Numbered from the stretch's first letter, positions 53,622 through 62,647 are shown. The stretch: DNA of 64,000 nucleotides from Candidatus Parachristensenella avicola (GCA_904420205.1 CAJFUN010000030.1:93718-157717), one strand, 5' to 3'. Translations and numbers: made by a program. Notes: generated from the letters alone by a model not told the origin.

Positions 53622-55433
53622 CTACGATCCGATTTTGATCTCGGTGAAGTATCCCGCCGCCTGGTAGGGGGGAAGGGCATCTTTGAAGCGCACCGTCATT
53701 TCCGCCTCCAGGCTGTCAAGCCCAGCCATCGTCATGTCGCCCATCAGCTTCTCCCATCCCTCAGCCACCGCCTCTTCGCTGGGCGCATGCACCAGCTCCC
53801 AGGCTCCATGATACCACTCGTCCTGCAGCCGGATATAGGCCGTATAGGCTTCCGTACCAACGGCAGGCTCGGCGAAGTGGAATACCGGATTCTTATTCTT
53901 TGCGGCATAAGCCTTATAATTCTGCCCGGCACGAACCCGCATCTGGTGCAGAGTCAGTGCATCTTGGTTGGTATAGTAGGACACCGGAGAAGCATCCAGC
54001 CTACCTTCCACCCAGCTATTATCCATCCAGTTCCAATAATCTACCCCATGCTCACTTAACGCATGGATTTTCTCATTGATAAAATCCTCGTCGTTGCGAT
54101 ATTCCGGCAAATACATAAGGTTACCCTGGTCATCCAGCTCATAGTGAATTCCTTCCACTCCCCAGCTGACTAGCTGCGCCCCTTCGCGCCCTTTCAGAAA
54201 CTGCATAAAGAGAATCGCCCGCTCCCTTTGGACACATCCGCTAGTAATAAAAAGCCCGCCGCGCGTATACCCAAGGGCTGTATGCTGTTCGTCCCAATAG
54301 GCCCTATGATCTGCAGCCTGTAGCCGGATTTCACCCTCATAAGTCAGCGGTTCCTCCACCATGATATAGGCAAAAGGTGCAGCGTCCCCGTTTACCTTTT
54401 TCCGCACGGGATATAGCGATTCATTGACCGAAACACGGCCTGTGGCGGTAGCGAACTCAAGTCCCATAGCGCGCTCATAATATTTGCTGGCGCTAATCGT
54501 TTCCTCCGACGCGTAAGCCCAGGGCAGGTCATAATCGTTTCGCCAGCAGATCTCAGTCTCCGGCAATATCAGCAACCCCTCCCGGTACCAGCGGTTTATC
54601 AGTTGAAAATAGGTCAGCCAGTTTGGATCCCGCAGAGGCGTTCGCACCAAGCCCGCCTCCTCATCCCAAGTAAGGTAACGCCGCACCCCAATCCACTCCG
54701 CGATAGGTGAGTCCGCCACGGCGCACTGCCGGAGCGGGTAGCTTACGCCCAGGGCTTGTCCTTGATCCCTGACAAGCTGCAGCAGCTTCTCCAATTCCTC
54801 GACGGATTTGGGCATATCCTGTCCTAACTTCTCCAGCAGGTCCCGTCGCAGCGTCAGCGTCCTCGGCGGCTGCAGGCCAATGGCTGGATCATCATAGGCC
54901 TCTTGGGTCATGTAGCCCCGCCGGAGGGTATAGACATGGCCGTCAGCCTGCTGGTTGTTAAGGATTTCCAGCGGATCCAAGCTGTCCCAGAAATCCGGGC
55001 AGTATTGGGAGGCCAGCTCGTCCAGTGGCTGGCTGTAGCTGGGGTCTGAAAGATGAAGAATCTCTTCATCTGCTTGGACAAAGAGAAGATCGGGGAATTC
55101 TTCTGCGGCTTCAATCACCTGGAGCATGCCCTGGATAGAGCTGGCCTCGTCGCCCGCCAGGATATCAAGCTTGATGCCGGTTAGGTCAGCAATCCGTCTG
55201 GATACCTCATCCTCCGCCCATAGGGGGCGCTCGATGTCGGGGCCGAGGTAAACATTGGTAGCCGCAATGGTCAGCGTAACTGGGTCGGTCTTCTTCTCCC
55301 AGCTGGCGGTCGCTGCCTCCGGAGCAGCCGCAGAGTTGCTGGTCTGGGGCATAGCCGGAATCCTGTCAGGGACGCAGGCGTTCATACCGATCGCCAGCAG
55401 CACGCATATAAGGATGGTAGCAAGACGTTTCAT
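53622..55433 (-). CDS. Extracellular solute-binding lipoprotein (LplA-like, large)
   Basis: 603 residues. The signal peptide ends in a lipobox (AIGMNAC|VPD), so it is membrane-anchored outside. The rest is a periplasmic-binding fold of the sugar type found in Firmicutes (LplA/YtcQ-like): VTLTIAATNVYLGPDIERP, DPLEILNNQQADGHVYTLRR, a long C-terminal helical part and the end AGYFTEIKIG. Such proteins usually work with LplB/YtcP-type permeases, but none is adjacent. It is paralogous to the binding protein at the right edge (shared DPLE..NN..ADGHVYT block and YFT end). TGGACA-17-TACAAT lies upstream. Substrate probably an oligosaccharide. Confidence 0.9.
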   Translation of the reverse strand: MKRLATILICVLLAIGMNACVPDRIPAMPQTSNSAAAPEAATASWEKKTDPVTLTIAATNVYLGPDIERPLWAEDEVSRRIADLTGIKLDILAGDEASSIQGMLQVIEAAEEFPDLLFVQADEEILHLSDPSYSQPLDELASQYCPDFWDSLDPLEILNNQQADGHVYTLRRGYMTQEAYDDPAIGLQPPRTLTLRRDLLEKLGQDMPKSVEELEKLLQLVRDQGQALGVSYPLRQCAVADSPIAEWIGVRRYLTWDEEAGLVRTPLRDPNWLTYFQLINRWYREGLLILPETEICWRNDYDLPWAYASEETISASKYYERAMGLEFATATGRVSVNESLYPVRKKVNGDAAPFAYIMVEEPLTYEGEIRLQAADHRAYWDEQHTALGYTRGGLFITSGCVQRERAILFMQFLKGREGAQLVSWGVEGIHYELDDQGNLMYLPEYRNDEDFINEKIHALSEHGVDYWNWMDNSWVEGRLDASPVSYYTNQDALTLHQMRVRAGQNYKAYAAKNKNPVFHFAEPAVGTEAYTAYIRLQDEWYHGAWELVHAPSEEAVAEGWEKLMGDMTMAGLDSLEAEMTVRFKDALPPYQAAGYFTEIKIGS

Positions 55434-55465
55434 AAACTTTTCCCCCTTCCTCCTCGGCTATTTTC

Positions 55466-55494
55466 ATTGTATCGTGCCTCCGCACTCGTGTCCA
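55466..55494 (-). promoter_or_regulatory. Promoter of the solute-binding lipoprotein gene
   Basis: On the minus strand TGGACA (55494-55489), 17 bases and TACAAT (55471-55466), about 30 bases before the start codon and directly upstream of a GAGGAGGAAGGGGG ribosome site. Confidence 0.65.
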
Positions 55495-55614
55495 TGTATC
55501 TAATGTTCCCCTTCTATTTTCTATATTTTTCTCGAATTCAATCTTCTCTATCCCGAGCCAAAATCCTCAATATCAAGATCATCCCAGGCCTTGTACCGGC
55601 AATTGGGGCGTAGC

Positions 55615-55643
55615 AAAAAGGGAGGTCCAATGCCCCCCTTTTT
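55615..55643 (-). terminator. Terminator after the MATE gene
   Basis: Eight-pair AAAAAGGG / CCCTTTTT stem around a 13-base loop, bidirectional by its A/T flanks, 16 bases past the MATE stop codon. Confidence 0.65.
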
Positions 55644-55659
55644 CTTTATCAATATCGCG

Positions 55660-57060
55660 CTATACTTCGTCCCGGGTGATGTTCCGCAGCCACCCCCGCT
55701 TTCGGTAGTGCGCGAAGACCACCGGCAGCTTGACGAACTCATCCAGGCACAGCACGAAATAGACCCACATCTCAGGGATACGCAGCACAAAGGCGCATAG
55801 AAGGCCTACCGGCACCGCATAGCCCCACATGGCAATGATATCGCACACCAGGCCAAAGCGCACATCGCCCCCAGCTCGGAAGATGCCGCAAATCAGCATG
55901 GTGTTAAGGGACGAGCCCATGATGTAATAGGCATTAATCAGCAGCATGGTGCTCAGCTCCGACCGCACGGTTTCGGTCACCGTCACATAATAATGCATAA
56001 ATTGCAGCACCAACGGGCGGCACAACAGAATGACCACGCCGCCGGCCAAGGCCGTCCATACGGCGATCCAGACGAAGCGCTTGGCGTAAACGTCCGCCTC
56101 CTTCAGCCGATTTTCACCCATGGACTTGCCCAGGATAATCGCCGCGCTGGACGAGGTGCCGAAGCAAACCACCGTGCCCAGGTTGCGAACCACCGTGGCT
56201 ACCGAGTTGGCCGCCACAATGTCGCTGCTCAGGTGCCCTAGGATGATAGAATAGACGCTGAAAGCCAAGCCCCAGATAATATCATTGGCGGCGGCCGGCA
56301 CAGAGAAGCGAATAAAGTCCCGCATCAGGCTGCCTCCGCGGCTAATCAGGTCCCGCAAGCGCAGGCGGATCAATGGGTTCACCTGGCTATCGATAAGGCA
56401 GATGATCACCTCCACCGCTCGGGTAATGGAGGTGGCCAAAGCTACGCCCGTGATACCCAGCTTGGGAAAGGGCCCGTAGCCGAAGATAAAGCAGGCGTTC
56501 AGCACCACGTTCATCAGCACGGCGCCGCAATGAATGGCGGCGCTCATCTTTACCCGCTCCACGCTGCGCATTACGCTGAGATAGACCGTGGCAAATCCAC
56601 CCAGCACATAGGAAGCGCTGACCGCCTGAAGGTAACGGATTCCTTCGCCGATCAGGATGGAATCGTTGGTAAAGATACGCATCAGCACCTGGGGGAACAC
56701 AGCGGCGGCCAGCGTAAAAGCCAAGCCCACCAACACCGATACCCGCAGGGCAATGCCCATGATGCGCTCCACCGTACGCGTGTCGCCTTTGCCCCAATAC
56801 TGGGCCGACAGCACCGATGCGCCTGACGACAGCCCATAGAGCATCATCTGCAGCACGAACATCACCTGCCCTGCCAGCGAAGAAGCCGCCAGCGCCGCCT
56901 GGCTGACAAAAGACAGCATAATGACGTCCGCCGATCCCACGGCCGCGTCCATGAAGTTCTGCAGCGCAATCGGCCCGGTAATAGCCGCGGCCCGTTTGTA
57001 AAACGCGCGCTTTTCCTCCCGGGAGCCCAGCTGCGCCCCGGCGGATATTGAATTTTCCAT
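55660..57060 (-). CDS. MATE family efflux transporter
   Basis: 466 residues with twelve hydrophobic helices. Twofold MatE repeat: QNFMDAAVGSADVIMLSFVS early and FSVPAAANDIIWGLAFSVYS in the second half, as in NorM/DinF-type exporters. The frame is open 19 codons upstream, but GTAGGAGAAAAGCG precedes the ATG at 57060. Na+- or H+-driven export of cationic compounds is the known family role; the specific substrate is unknown. Monocistronic, with its own terminator. Confidence 0.9.
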   Translation of the reverse strand: MENSISAGAQLGSREEKRAFYKRAAAITGPIALQNFMDAAVGSADVIMLSFVSQAALAASSLAGQVMFVLQMMLYGLSSGASVLSAQYWGKGDTRTVERIMGIALRVSVLVGLAFTLAAAVFPQVLMRIFTNDSILIGEGIRYLQAVSASYVLGGFATVYLSVMRSVERVKMSAAIHCGAVLMNVVLNACFIFGYGPFPKLGITGVALATSITRAVEVIICLIDSQVNPLIRLRLRDLISRGGSLMRDFIRFSVPAAANDIIWGLAFSVYSIILGHLSSDIVAANSVATVVRNLGTVVCFGTSSSAAIILGKSMGENRLKEADVYAKRFVWIAVWTALAGGVVILLCRPLVLQFMHYYVTVTETVRSELSTMLLINAYYIMGSSLNTMLICGIFRAGGDVRFGLVCDIIAMWGYAVPVGLLCAFVLRIPEMWVYFVLCLDEFVKLPVVFAHYRKRGWLRNITRDEV

Positions 57061-57253
57061 CGCTTTTCTCCTACAATCCTCAAAAATCACATCGCGTAAA
57101 ATCGTAGCCAGATTCATTTTATTGTATCATATCTATATAGCCGCTTGAAAGGAGCAAACGATAAAAGGGCAAGTGAACCTTATGATTTTTACTTGCTCAC
57201 AGATATTGGTAATGCTAAGATGAAAGAAAGCTATAGAAGGAGGATGCGTTGCT

Positions 57254-58180
57254 ATGTTCCCTTATGCGTATGAAGTGCCCGTCTCCAAGCAAGTGCGTGT
57301 CATCATGAACACCGATGCAAAGAATGAAGCGGATGATCAATTTGCAATTGTTCATGGATTGCTGACGTCTAAGTTCTCCATCGAGGGGCTGATTGGCGCC
57401 CATTTCGGCACACAGCGCACCAACAATTCGATGGAGGAAAGCTACCAGGAGATCCTTCATATATTGGATATAATGGGAATTGCCGGACGCATCCCTGTAT
57501 TTCGGGGAGCCCCGAACCGCCTTCCCGATTCCAATACGCCAGTGCCTTCCCAGGGAGCAGAGGCCATTATTGCGCAGGCGCATCGGGAGGATCCCCGCCC
57601 GCTTTTCGCGCTTTTTTTAGGCCCATTGACCGATATGGCGTCTGCCTATTTGATGGATCCTTCTATCGCGGGCAAGGTAACCTGCATATGGGTTGGCGGA
57701 GGGCCCTGGCCTCACGGCGGTAACGAGTTTAATCTTGCTAACGATATTCATGCTGCCAATGTAGTGCTGCAATCCGGTATCCCAGTATGGCAAATACCGC
57801 AAAATGTTTATACCATGATGCGCGTATCCATGGCCGAACTCCAACTTAAAGTCCGGCCCTATGGAAAGATTGGAAGCTATCTTTTTCAGCAAATGGTCGA
57901 TTTCAATATGGCTATGTCCAACCGGCCAGGCTGGCCAACCGGTGAAAGCTGGACATTGGGCGATTCACCGGCTGTCGGATTATTGCTTGACCCATACTTA
58001 TTTTCATATGACCTTATGCCCATTCCTTCTATTGATGCTACGATGCATTACTTGCCCCTACAGAAAACCGATAAAACTTTACGCGTATACCGCACAATTG
58101 ACCCTCGCTACATACTGGAAGACTTTTTCAGCAAATTGGCGCTCTGTTTCCCCCAGGCCAATTCGGTTTATCCCCTTTGA
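57254..58180 (+). CDS. Nucleoside hydrolase-like protein (IunH superfamily)
   Basis: 308 residues. Hydrolyses N-glycosidic bonds of ribonucleosides in known relatives. The N-terminal Ca-binding motif is a variant, MNTDAKNEADDQFAIVHGLL, with two extra residues and Asn in place of the first Asp of DTDxGxDDxxA; the later block NEFNLANDIHAANVVLQSGIP carries the C-terminal Asp/Asn ligands. The length is typical. AAGGAGG precedes the ATG. The altered metal motif belongs to a sub-branch I have seen in Clostridia; activity on nucleosides is likely but not certain. Monocistronic, with a strong terminator behind. Confidence 0.85.
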   Translation: MFPYAYEVPVSKQVRVIMNTDAKNEADDQFAIVHGLLTSKFSIEGLIGAHFGTQRTNNSMEESYQEILHILDIMGIAGRIPVFRGAPNRLPDSNTPVPSQGAEAIIAQAHREDPRPLFALFLGPLTDMASAYLMDPSIAGKVTCIWVGGGPWPHGGNEFNLANDIHAANVVLQSGIPVWQIPQNVYTMMRVSMAELQLKVRPYGKIGSYLFQQMVDFNMAMSNRPGWPTGESWTLGDSPAVGLLLDPYLFSYDLMPIPSIDATMHYLPLQKTDKTLRVYRTIDPRYILEDFFSKLALCFPQANSVYPL

Positions 58181-58190
58181 CCCTCGCGGG

Positions 58191-58232
58191 CAACGAAAAG
58201 GGGCCGCCCGCTTGGGCGGCCCCTTTTCGTTG
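58191..58232. terminator. Very strong bidirectional terminator
   Basis: About 18 perfect pairs: CAACGAAAAGGGGCCGCCC pairs with the segment ending TTTTCGTTG, loop of 4-5 bases. It lies between the converging nucleoside hydrolase and DUF1858 genes. Confidence 0.9.
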
Positions 58233-58236
58233 CGGT

Positions 58237-58437
58237 TTAGGCTTCCACAGCCTCATTGAGCTTCGTTACGATTTCTTCTACGTCAACGCCATGGGCAGCG
58301 CAAGCCTCCTCCACCGTCTCGCCGGCGGACATGGGGCATCCCAAGCAGTGCATGCCCATGGAGAAGAAAACGGGCGCAGTGGCGCGGGAAATCTCCAGCA
58401 CCTGAGAGATGGTCATATCCTTCGTGATTTTGCTCAT
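58237..58437 (-). CDS. DUF1858 family small protein
   Basis: 66 residues. Sequence pattern: KDMTISQVLEISRATAPVFF, MGMHCLGCPMSAGETVEEAC, then GVDVEEIVTKLNEAVEA. The CLGCPMSxxET motif is the DUF1858 hallmark (hybrid-cluster-associated disulfide motif). It probably acts as a small redox or Fe-S-related accessory domain in anaerobes. I chose the internal ATG at 58437 because GAAAGGA lies about 11 bases before it; four codons upstream an ATG lacks spacing. The zinc-ribbon gene ends 19 bp upstream on the same strand, so the two may be co-transcribed. Confidence 0.9.
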   Translation of the reverse strand: MSKITKDMTISQVLEISRATAPVFFSMGMHCLGCPMSAGETVEEACAAHGVDVEEIVTKLNEAVEA

Positions 58438-58456
58438 ACTTTTGTCCATCCTTTCA

Positions 58457-58852
58457 TTAGCTTTTTATGGAAAATTGTTCCTTACAGTTTTTGCAGGTCA
58501 CCCTCAGCCTGCCCTTTCCCCGGGGCACTCGCAGCTTCTGGCCGCATTTCTTGCATCGGAACACCTTATAGGTTTTCCAATACCGCACCCTTTCAAGCAT
58601 CCTGCGCCACCAAAGGCGCACCCGGTAAAAGGCGGTAAGCGCCCAGCTGCGCAGCCCCCGCGTATGGTTGGAAAACCACAGTGCTTCCGCCGAGCGGGCC
58701 TGCACGTTACCTGATAGCGCGCGGAAAAGCGCCCACCCAATCAACGCCAGCGACAAAATAAATCCATAGGGAACCCAAGCCAAGATCGCTGCCAGCACCA
58801 CGCTGCACACGCTCAACATGTCAAAGCCATAATGTCTTTGCGGACTGCTCAA
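58457..58852 (-). CDS. Small membrane protein with C-terminal zinc ribbon
   Basis: 131 residues: one or two N-terminal membrane helices (MLSVCSVVLAAILAWVPYGF, ILSLALIGWALFRAL), a basic Trp/Arg-rich middle, and a C-terminal zinc ribbon FRCKKCGQKLRVPRGKGRLR with a second CKNC pair 18 residues on. The TTG start at 58852 is clear: ATAGGAGGCGATAGT stands before it. I do not recognise a named family beyond this architecture. A membrane-tethered regulator or rubredoxin-like electron carrier are possible readings. It lies upstream of DUF1858 on the same strand. Confidence 0.75.
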   Translation of the reverse strand: MSSPQRHYGFDMLSVCSVVLAAILAWVPYGFILSLALIGWALFRALSGNVQARSAEALWFSNHTRGLRSWALTAFYRVRLWWRRMLERVRYWKTYKVFRCKKCGQKLRVPRGKGRLRVTCKNCKEQFSIKS

Positions 58853-58914
58853 ACTATCGCCTCCTATTGGATGATGGTACACGAAACAGGACGAATTTTC
58901 AATAGCAATCGTAT

Positions 58915-58942
58915 TTGTTTTTATCTTCTACAGGGCTATAAT
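58915..58942 (+). promoter_or_regulatory. Promoter of the aldo/keto reductase gene
   Basis: TTGTTT (58915-58920), 16 bases, TATAAT (58937-58942), about 50 bases before the start codon. The leader is short, with no hairpin. Confidence 0.65.
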
Positions 58943-58993
58943 ATACGTATTGGTGAATGAACGCAGCTTATGCTGGGAAAAGAGGAAACAATC

Positions 58994-60013
58994 ATGCGTA
59001 CTGCTCCCCTTGGTAAAACCGGTCTAATCGTCACCCGTACCGCGCTGGGATGCCTGCCGCTGCAGCGGCGTTCCACCCAGGAGGCGGTGGATCTTATCCG
59101 CGCCGCTTATGAGGCCGGCATCACCTTGTACGACACTGCCCGCGGCTATACTGACAGCGAATATAAACTGGGGCTGGCCCTAGAGGGGCTTCGGGATCAA
59201 GTGGTGATCGCGACCAAAACGCCCTCCACCACCGTGGACGGCATGAAGCGCGACCTGGAGACCTCGCTGAATATGCTCAAGACCGATCATGTAGATCTTT
59301 ATCAATTCCATAACCCTGCCGAGCTTCCGCTGGGCGATTCGCCGCTATACCGGCAAATGGAAGAGTTTAAGCGGCAAGGGATGATCCGCCACATCGGCCT
59401 GACCAACCACAGCGCCGACATTGCCCTGGCTGCCGCTGAAAGCGGGTTGTATGAAACCATTCAGTATCCGCTGTCACCCTTATGCACCGATCGCGATCTA
59501 TCCGTCGTCGCTACCTGCCAGAGGCTGAACGTCGGCTTGCTGGCCATGAAGGCCCTCTCCGGCGGGCTCATCACCCGGGCAGCCCTTTCCTTTGCCTTTC
59601 TTGACCGGTTTGATGGCGTGTTCCCCCTGTGGGGCATCCAGCATCGCTGGGAGCTTGAGGACATCGCAGCGCTGGAAGATAAGCCCCCTCAGCTGACCGA
59701 GGAGATCCAGCAGGCGATCGATCAGTTGCGCCAGGAGCTTTCCGGCGATTTCTGCCGGGGCTGTGGCTACTGCCTGCCCTGTCCGGCCGGTATCCCCATT
59801 AACATGGCAGCGCGCATGTCGCTGCTTCTGCGCCGCGCCCCCTGGCAGAGCTATACCACCCCTGAATGGCAGGATCACATGGCGCGGATCGACGCTTGCT
59901 TGGACTGCGGCGCCTGTGAAAGCCGCTGTCCCTATCACCTGCCTACCCGGAAGCTGCTGGCTAAGAATCTGGCTGATTATCGTAGCTTTGTCGAGGCCCA
60001 TTGTCATGACTGA
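58994..60013 (+). CDS. Aldo/keto reductase with C-terminal 4Fe-4S cluster domain
   Basis: 339 residues. The N-terminal 240 form an AKR barrel: the start LGKTGLIVTRTALGCLPLQR, then GITLYDTARGYTDSEYKLG with the catalytic Tyr region, and QYPLSPLCTDRD. The last 100 residues carry two cluster motifs, CRGCGYCLPCPAGIPI near residue 252 and CLDCGACESRCPYHLPTRKL near 301, as in the Fe-S AKRs of anaerobes (Fer4-fused). It probably oxidises or reduces sugar alcohols or aldehydes with electron transfer to a ferredoxin. The ATG at 58994 has AGAGGAAACAATC before it. It overlaps the next gene by 8 bp. Confidence 0.93.
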   Translation: MRTAPLGKTGLIVTRTALGCLPLQRRSTQEAVDLIRAAYEAGITLYDTARGYTDSEYKLGLALEGLRDQVVIATKTPSTTVDGMKRDLETSLNMLKTDHVDLYQFHNPAELPLGDSPLYRQMEEFKRQGMIRHIGLTNHSADIALAAAESGLYETIQYPLSPLCTDRDLSVVATCQRLNVGLLAMKALSGGLITRAALSFAFLDRFDGVFPLWGIQHRWELEDIAALEDKPPQLTEEIQQAIDQLRQELSGDFCRGCGYCLPCPAGIPINMAARMSLLLRRAPWQSYTTPEWQDHMARIDACLDCGACESRCPYHLPTRKLLAKNLADYRSFVEAHCHD

Positions 60014-61208
60014 TCCCATTGCAGCCGTCATGGATCGTTTTGTCGACCAAGGCGGCGTAGCGGGCGCATCGCTTTTGCTGCTTCAGGATGGCCGTGAAAT
60101 CTACTATTATGAAGCCGGTTATGCGGATCTAAAGGCGCGAAAGCCCTTTGCCCGGGATACGCTCTGCCATATGTTTTCCACCTCAAAGCCCGTGGTCGCG
60201 GCCGCTTTGCTAACCCTGGTCGAGGCCGGGCGCCTTTCACTGGCGGACCCGGTCAGCCGCTATATTCCGGCTTTCGCCGGGCAGCAGGTGGCGGTATCCC
60301 GCATGGACGGTACGGTAACCCTGGAGCCTGTCCGGCGGCCGGTCACCCTCTACGATCTTATGACCATGACCAGCGGCATTCCCTACCCCGGCGAGGCTGG
60401 CGGCGATCCCGTCATGGCTGAGGTAAACAGGGCCTATCAGGCCGTTCACCGCCGGATGCAGGCCGACGAGGATCAGGGGCGCCCCTGGGGTACGCTGGAA
60501 TATATTGAACAAATCGCAGCATGCCCGTTATGCTTCCAGCCTGGTTCAGATTGGCTCTATGGTCTTAGCTGCGACGTGCTGGGCGGCGTCATCGAATCGG
60601 TCACCGGGCTAACCCTGGGCCAGTATCTTCGCCAAGCTATTTTCGATCCGCTGGAGATGCACGATACCTTCTTTCTTGCTCCGCCCCATCAAAAGGCGCG
60701 GGTAGCCGTTATCTATACCGACGGCCCCGAGGGGCTCATCCCATGGGAAGATACAGGCGAAGGTTTCCGTATGACCGACAATCCCCGCTTGGAGTCAGGC
60801 GGTGCCGGATTGATCTCCACCATCGACGATTACGCCCGCTTTGGCCAGATGATGCTCGGCCAGGGCAAGATAGGCGGCCGGCATCTATTGGCGCGCCAAA
60901 CCATAGAAGCGATGACAGCCGCTCACCTGGACGAAGTCCAGCTCGCCCGCTATCGCGCCTTTAACGACGGCGATGAACTGGGCTATTCTTACGGCTATAT
61001 GGTGCGGGTTATGCAGCAACCTCGTCAGAGCCAGTATCCCGGCGAGGGCGAAGGCGCCTTTGGCTGGAACGGCAAGGCCGGCACCTCGCTGCGGGTCGAT
61101 CCGGTTCATGGCCTTGTGACCGTCTTCATGACGCAGCGGGTTCCTCCGGACCATAAGCGCTACCTGCCGGCACTCTCTCAGGCTATTTATCGCTATATTG
61201 GCCGCTGA
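60006..61208 (+). CDS. Serine hydrolase (class C beta-lactamase-like, esterase/peptidase)
   Basis: 400 residues of the penicillin-binding-protein-like transpeptidase/beta-lactamase class C family. Nucleophile region HMFSTSKPVVAAALLTLVEA (SxxK with Ser and Lys), a YxN-type segment near YSYGYMVRV, and the C-terminal WNGKAGTSLRVDP replacing KTG. No signal peptide, so it is likely cytoplasmic and acts as an esterase rather than a resistance enzyme. The open frame extends into the preceding gene, but the ATG at 60006 overlapping the AKR end is the family start. The AKR-hydrolase pair is translationally coupled. Confidence 0.88.
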   Translation: MTDPIAAVMDRFVDQGGVAGASLLLLQDGREIYYYEAGYADLKARKPFARDTLCHMFSTSKPVVAAALLTLVEAGRLSLADPVSRYIPAFAGQQVAVSRMDGTVTLEPVRRPVTLYDLMTMTSGIPYPGEAGGDPVMAEVNRAYQAVHRRMQADEDQGRPWGTLEYIEQIAACPLCFQPGSDWLYGLSCDVLGGVIESVTGLTLGQYLRQAIFDPLEMHDTFFLAPPHQKARVAVIYTDGPEGLIPWEDTGEGFRMTDNPRLESGGAGLISTIDDYARFGQMMLGQGKIGGRHLLARQTIEAMTAAHLDEVQLARYRAFNDGDELGYSYGYMVRVMQQPRQSQYPGEGEGAFGWNGKAGTSLRVDPVHGLVTVFMTQRVPPDHKRYLPALSQAIYRYIGR

Positions 61209-61223
61209 AGGGAGGAATGATTT

Positions 61224-61282
61224 TGATACTTGCCATTGACCTGGCTTCATGCGGCGCCTGACAGGGCCAGCGCATGAAGCGA
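61224..61282 (+). other. Leader segment with minute ORF and hairpin before the ceramidase-like gene
   Basis: Directly after GAAGGGAGGAATGATT a TTG opens a 12-codon frame (MILAIDLASCGA, stop at 61260-61262). Its end overlaps an inverted repeat GCTTCATGCG / CGCATGAAGC (about 61244-61282). No T-run follows. It could be a leader peptide, an attenuating hairpin or a vestige of a decayed gene; I cannot decide from sequence alone. Confidence 0.4.
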
Positions 61283-61337
61283 TTTCCTATGCCGCCCTGT
61301 CCATGGCTGAAAGGAAAAGGAAAGGAACGAAAAAGCC

Positions 61338-62585
61338 ATGACAACACAATCATTGCCATGCCGGGCAGCCTTTGCCCAGGTGGATATAACGCCCGATTTT
61401 CCCGTGGACCTAATTGGCTATGCCCGGCCGGAGCCTGTCCGGGCTGTGCTTCATCCCCTCTTTGCGCAGCTTATTCTTTGGGAACGGGGCGGTGAACGAT
61501 TTTGCCTTATCACCCTGGATACGCTGGGCTTTACGACCTCCCTAGCCCAAATGATGCGCCAACAGGTCGCCAGCGCGCTGGGGACGAGGCCGGGGCATGT
61601 GATGCTGTGCGCAACGCATACCCACTCAGCGCCCAATCCCCTTTCCCCTATAAACGGGGCTCGGTATTGGGACCTCGTCACCGGACGGCTGCGAGCCTGC
61701 GCTCACGAGGCTATCGCGCGCCTGGCGCCTTGCCTAGCCGGTTGGGCCCTAGGCCAAACCGATATCGGAGAAAACCGCCGCCCAGGCTGCTCCGTAGTGG
61801 ATCGCCGTCTGGGCGGACTACTGCTGGAAAACGCGCAAACCCACGCGCCCATCGTCCTGCTGCTGCGCGCCTGCGCCCACGCCAACGTTCTGACCGGGCC
61901 CCAGGTCTCCAGCGACTATATTGGCCTTGCCCGCGAAAAAATTGCCGCGTCCCGTAAATGCCCCGTCATGATTCTGCAGGGCGCGTCGGGCAATCTTAAG
62001 CCCGTTGGGGTGGATACGGTTCACGGCGGTACGCTCGATGATGCAATGCGCATCGCCGAGCAGTTCGCCAACGCTGCTACGCAGCTTTCGTTTACCCCCC
62101 GTCCGGTCACCGGGCTTACCATGATGGAATATCCCCTGCTGCTAAGCGCTCCCGTACCTTCGGCGCAGGCGGCAGCGTTGCTTGCCGGCCAATCAGGCAT
62201 GGATGCAGGGCCATGGCTGGCCGAGTGCGCCCGGTTGCGGCAGGCGGGAATCAAAAGCCAGGCCATCCCCAGAGCGGTGCACTTTCTTTTTCTCAACGAG
62301 GGATGCTTCTGTGGCATACCCGATGAAATCTTTTGCGAGCTGGCGCTGGAAGCCGCCCGGCTAGCGAAAGCCCCGCTTCTTTTTTTCAGCGGATATACCA
62401 ACGGCTGCACCGGCTACCTACCCACTGCCGCCGAACGGGCCAAAGGCGGCTTTGAAACGCATTATAGCTATATGATTTATTATCGCTATCACGGTCAGGT
62501 TATGCCCTTTGCATCCGATACGGCCTGCCGCTTGTCTCACGCGGTTGCGGCAGGCTGGCGATCTTTCTTCGGAACCGGCTGTTAG
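61338..62585 (+). CDS. Neutral/alkaline ceramidase-like hydrolase
   Basis: 415 residues, no signal peptide. N-terminus FAQVDITPDFPVDLIGYARP and the Zn-binding motif MLCATHTHSAPNPLSPINGA match the neutral/alkaline non-lysosomal ceramidase N-terminal domain; SGYTNGCTGYLPTAAERAKG near the C-terminus is another family block. Only the N-terminal catalytic domain is present (classic secreted ceramidases are about 650 or more). In bacteria this domain often sits in carbohydrate clusters with unknown amidase or esterase substrates. AAAGGAACG precedes the ATG. It is the last plus-strand gene, apart from the AKR-serine hydrolase pair by a leader segment. Confidence 0.8.
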   Translation: MTTQSLPCRAAFAQVDITPDFPVDLIGYARPEPVRAVLHPLFAQLILWERGGERFCLITLDTLGFTTSLAQMMRQQVASALGTRPGHVMLCATHTHSAPNPLSPINGARYWDLVTGRLRACAHEAIARLAPCLAGWALGQTDIGENRRPGCSVVDRRLGGLLLENAQTHAPIVLLLRACAHANVLTGPQVSSDYIGLAREKIAASRKCPVMILQGASGNLKPVGVDTVHGGTLDDAMRIAEQFANAATQLSFTPRPVTGLTMMEYPLLLSAPVPSAQAAALLAGQSGMDAGPWLAECARLRQAGIKSQAIPRAVHFLFLNEGCFCGIPDEIFCELALEAARLAKAPLLFFSGYTNGCTGYLPTAAERAKGGFETHYSYMIYYRYHGQVMPFASDTACRLSHAVAAGWRSFFGTGC

Positions 62586-62647
62586 GCGTATCGATCTTTC
62601 CCATCCGGCGGGTGCGCTTGCGCACCCGTGTTTTCTGTTCCGGGCGC

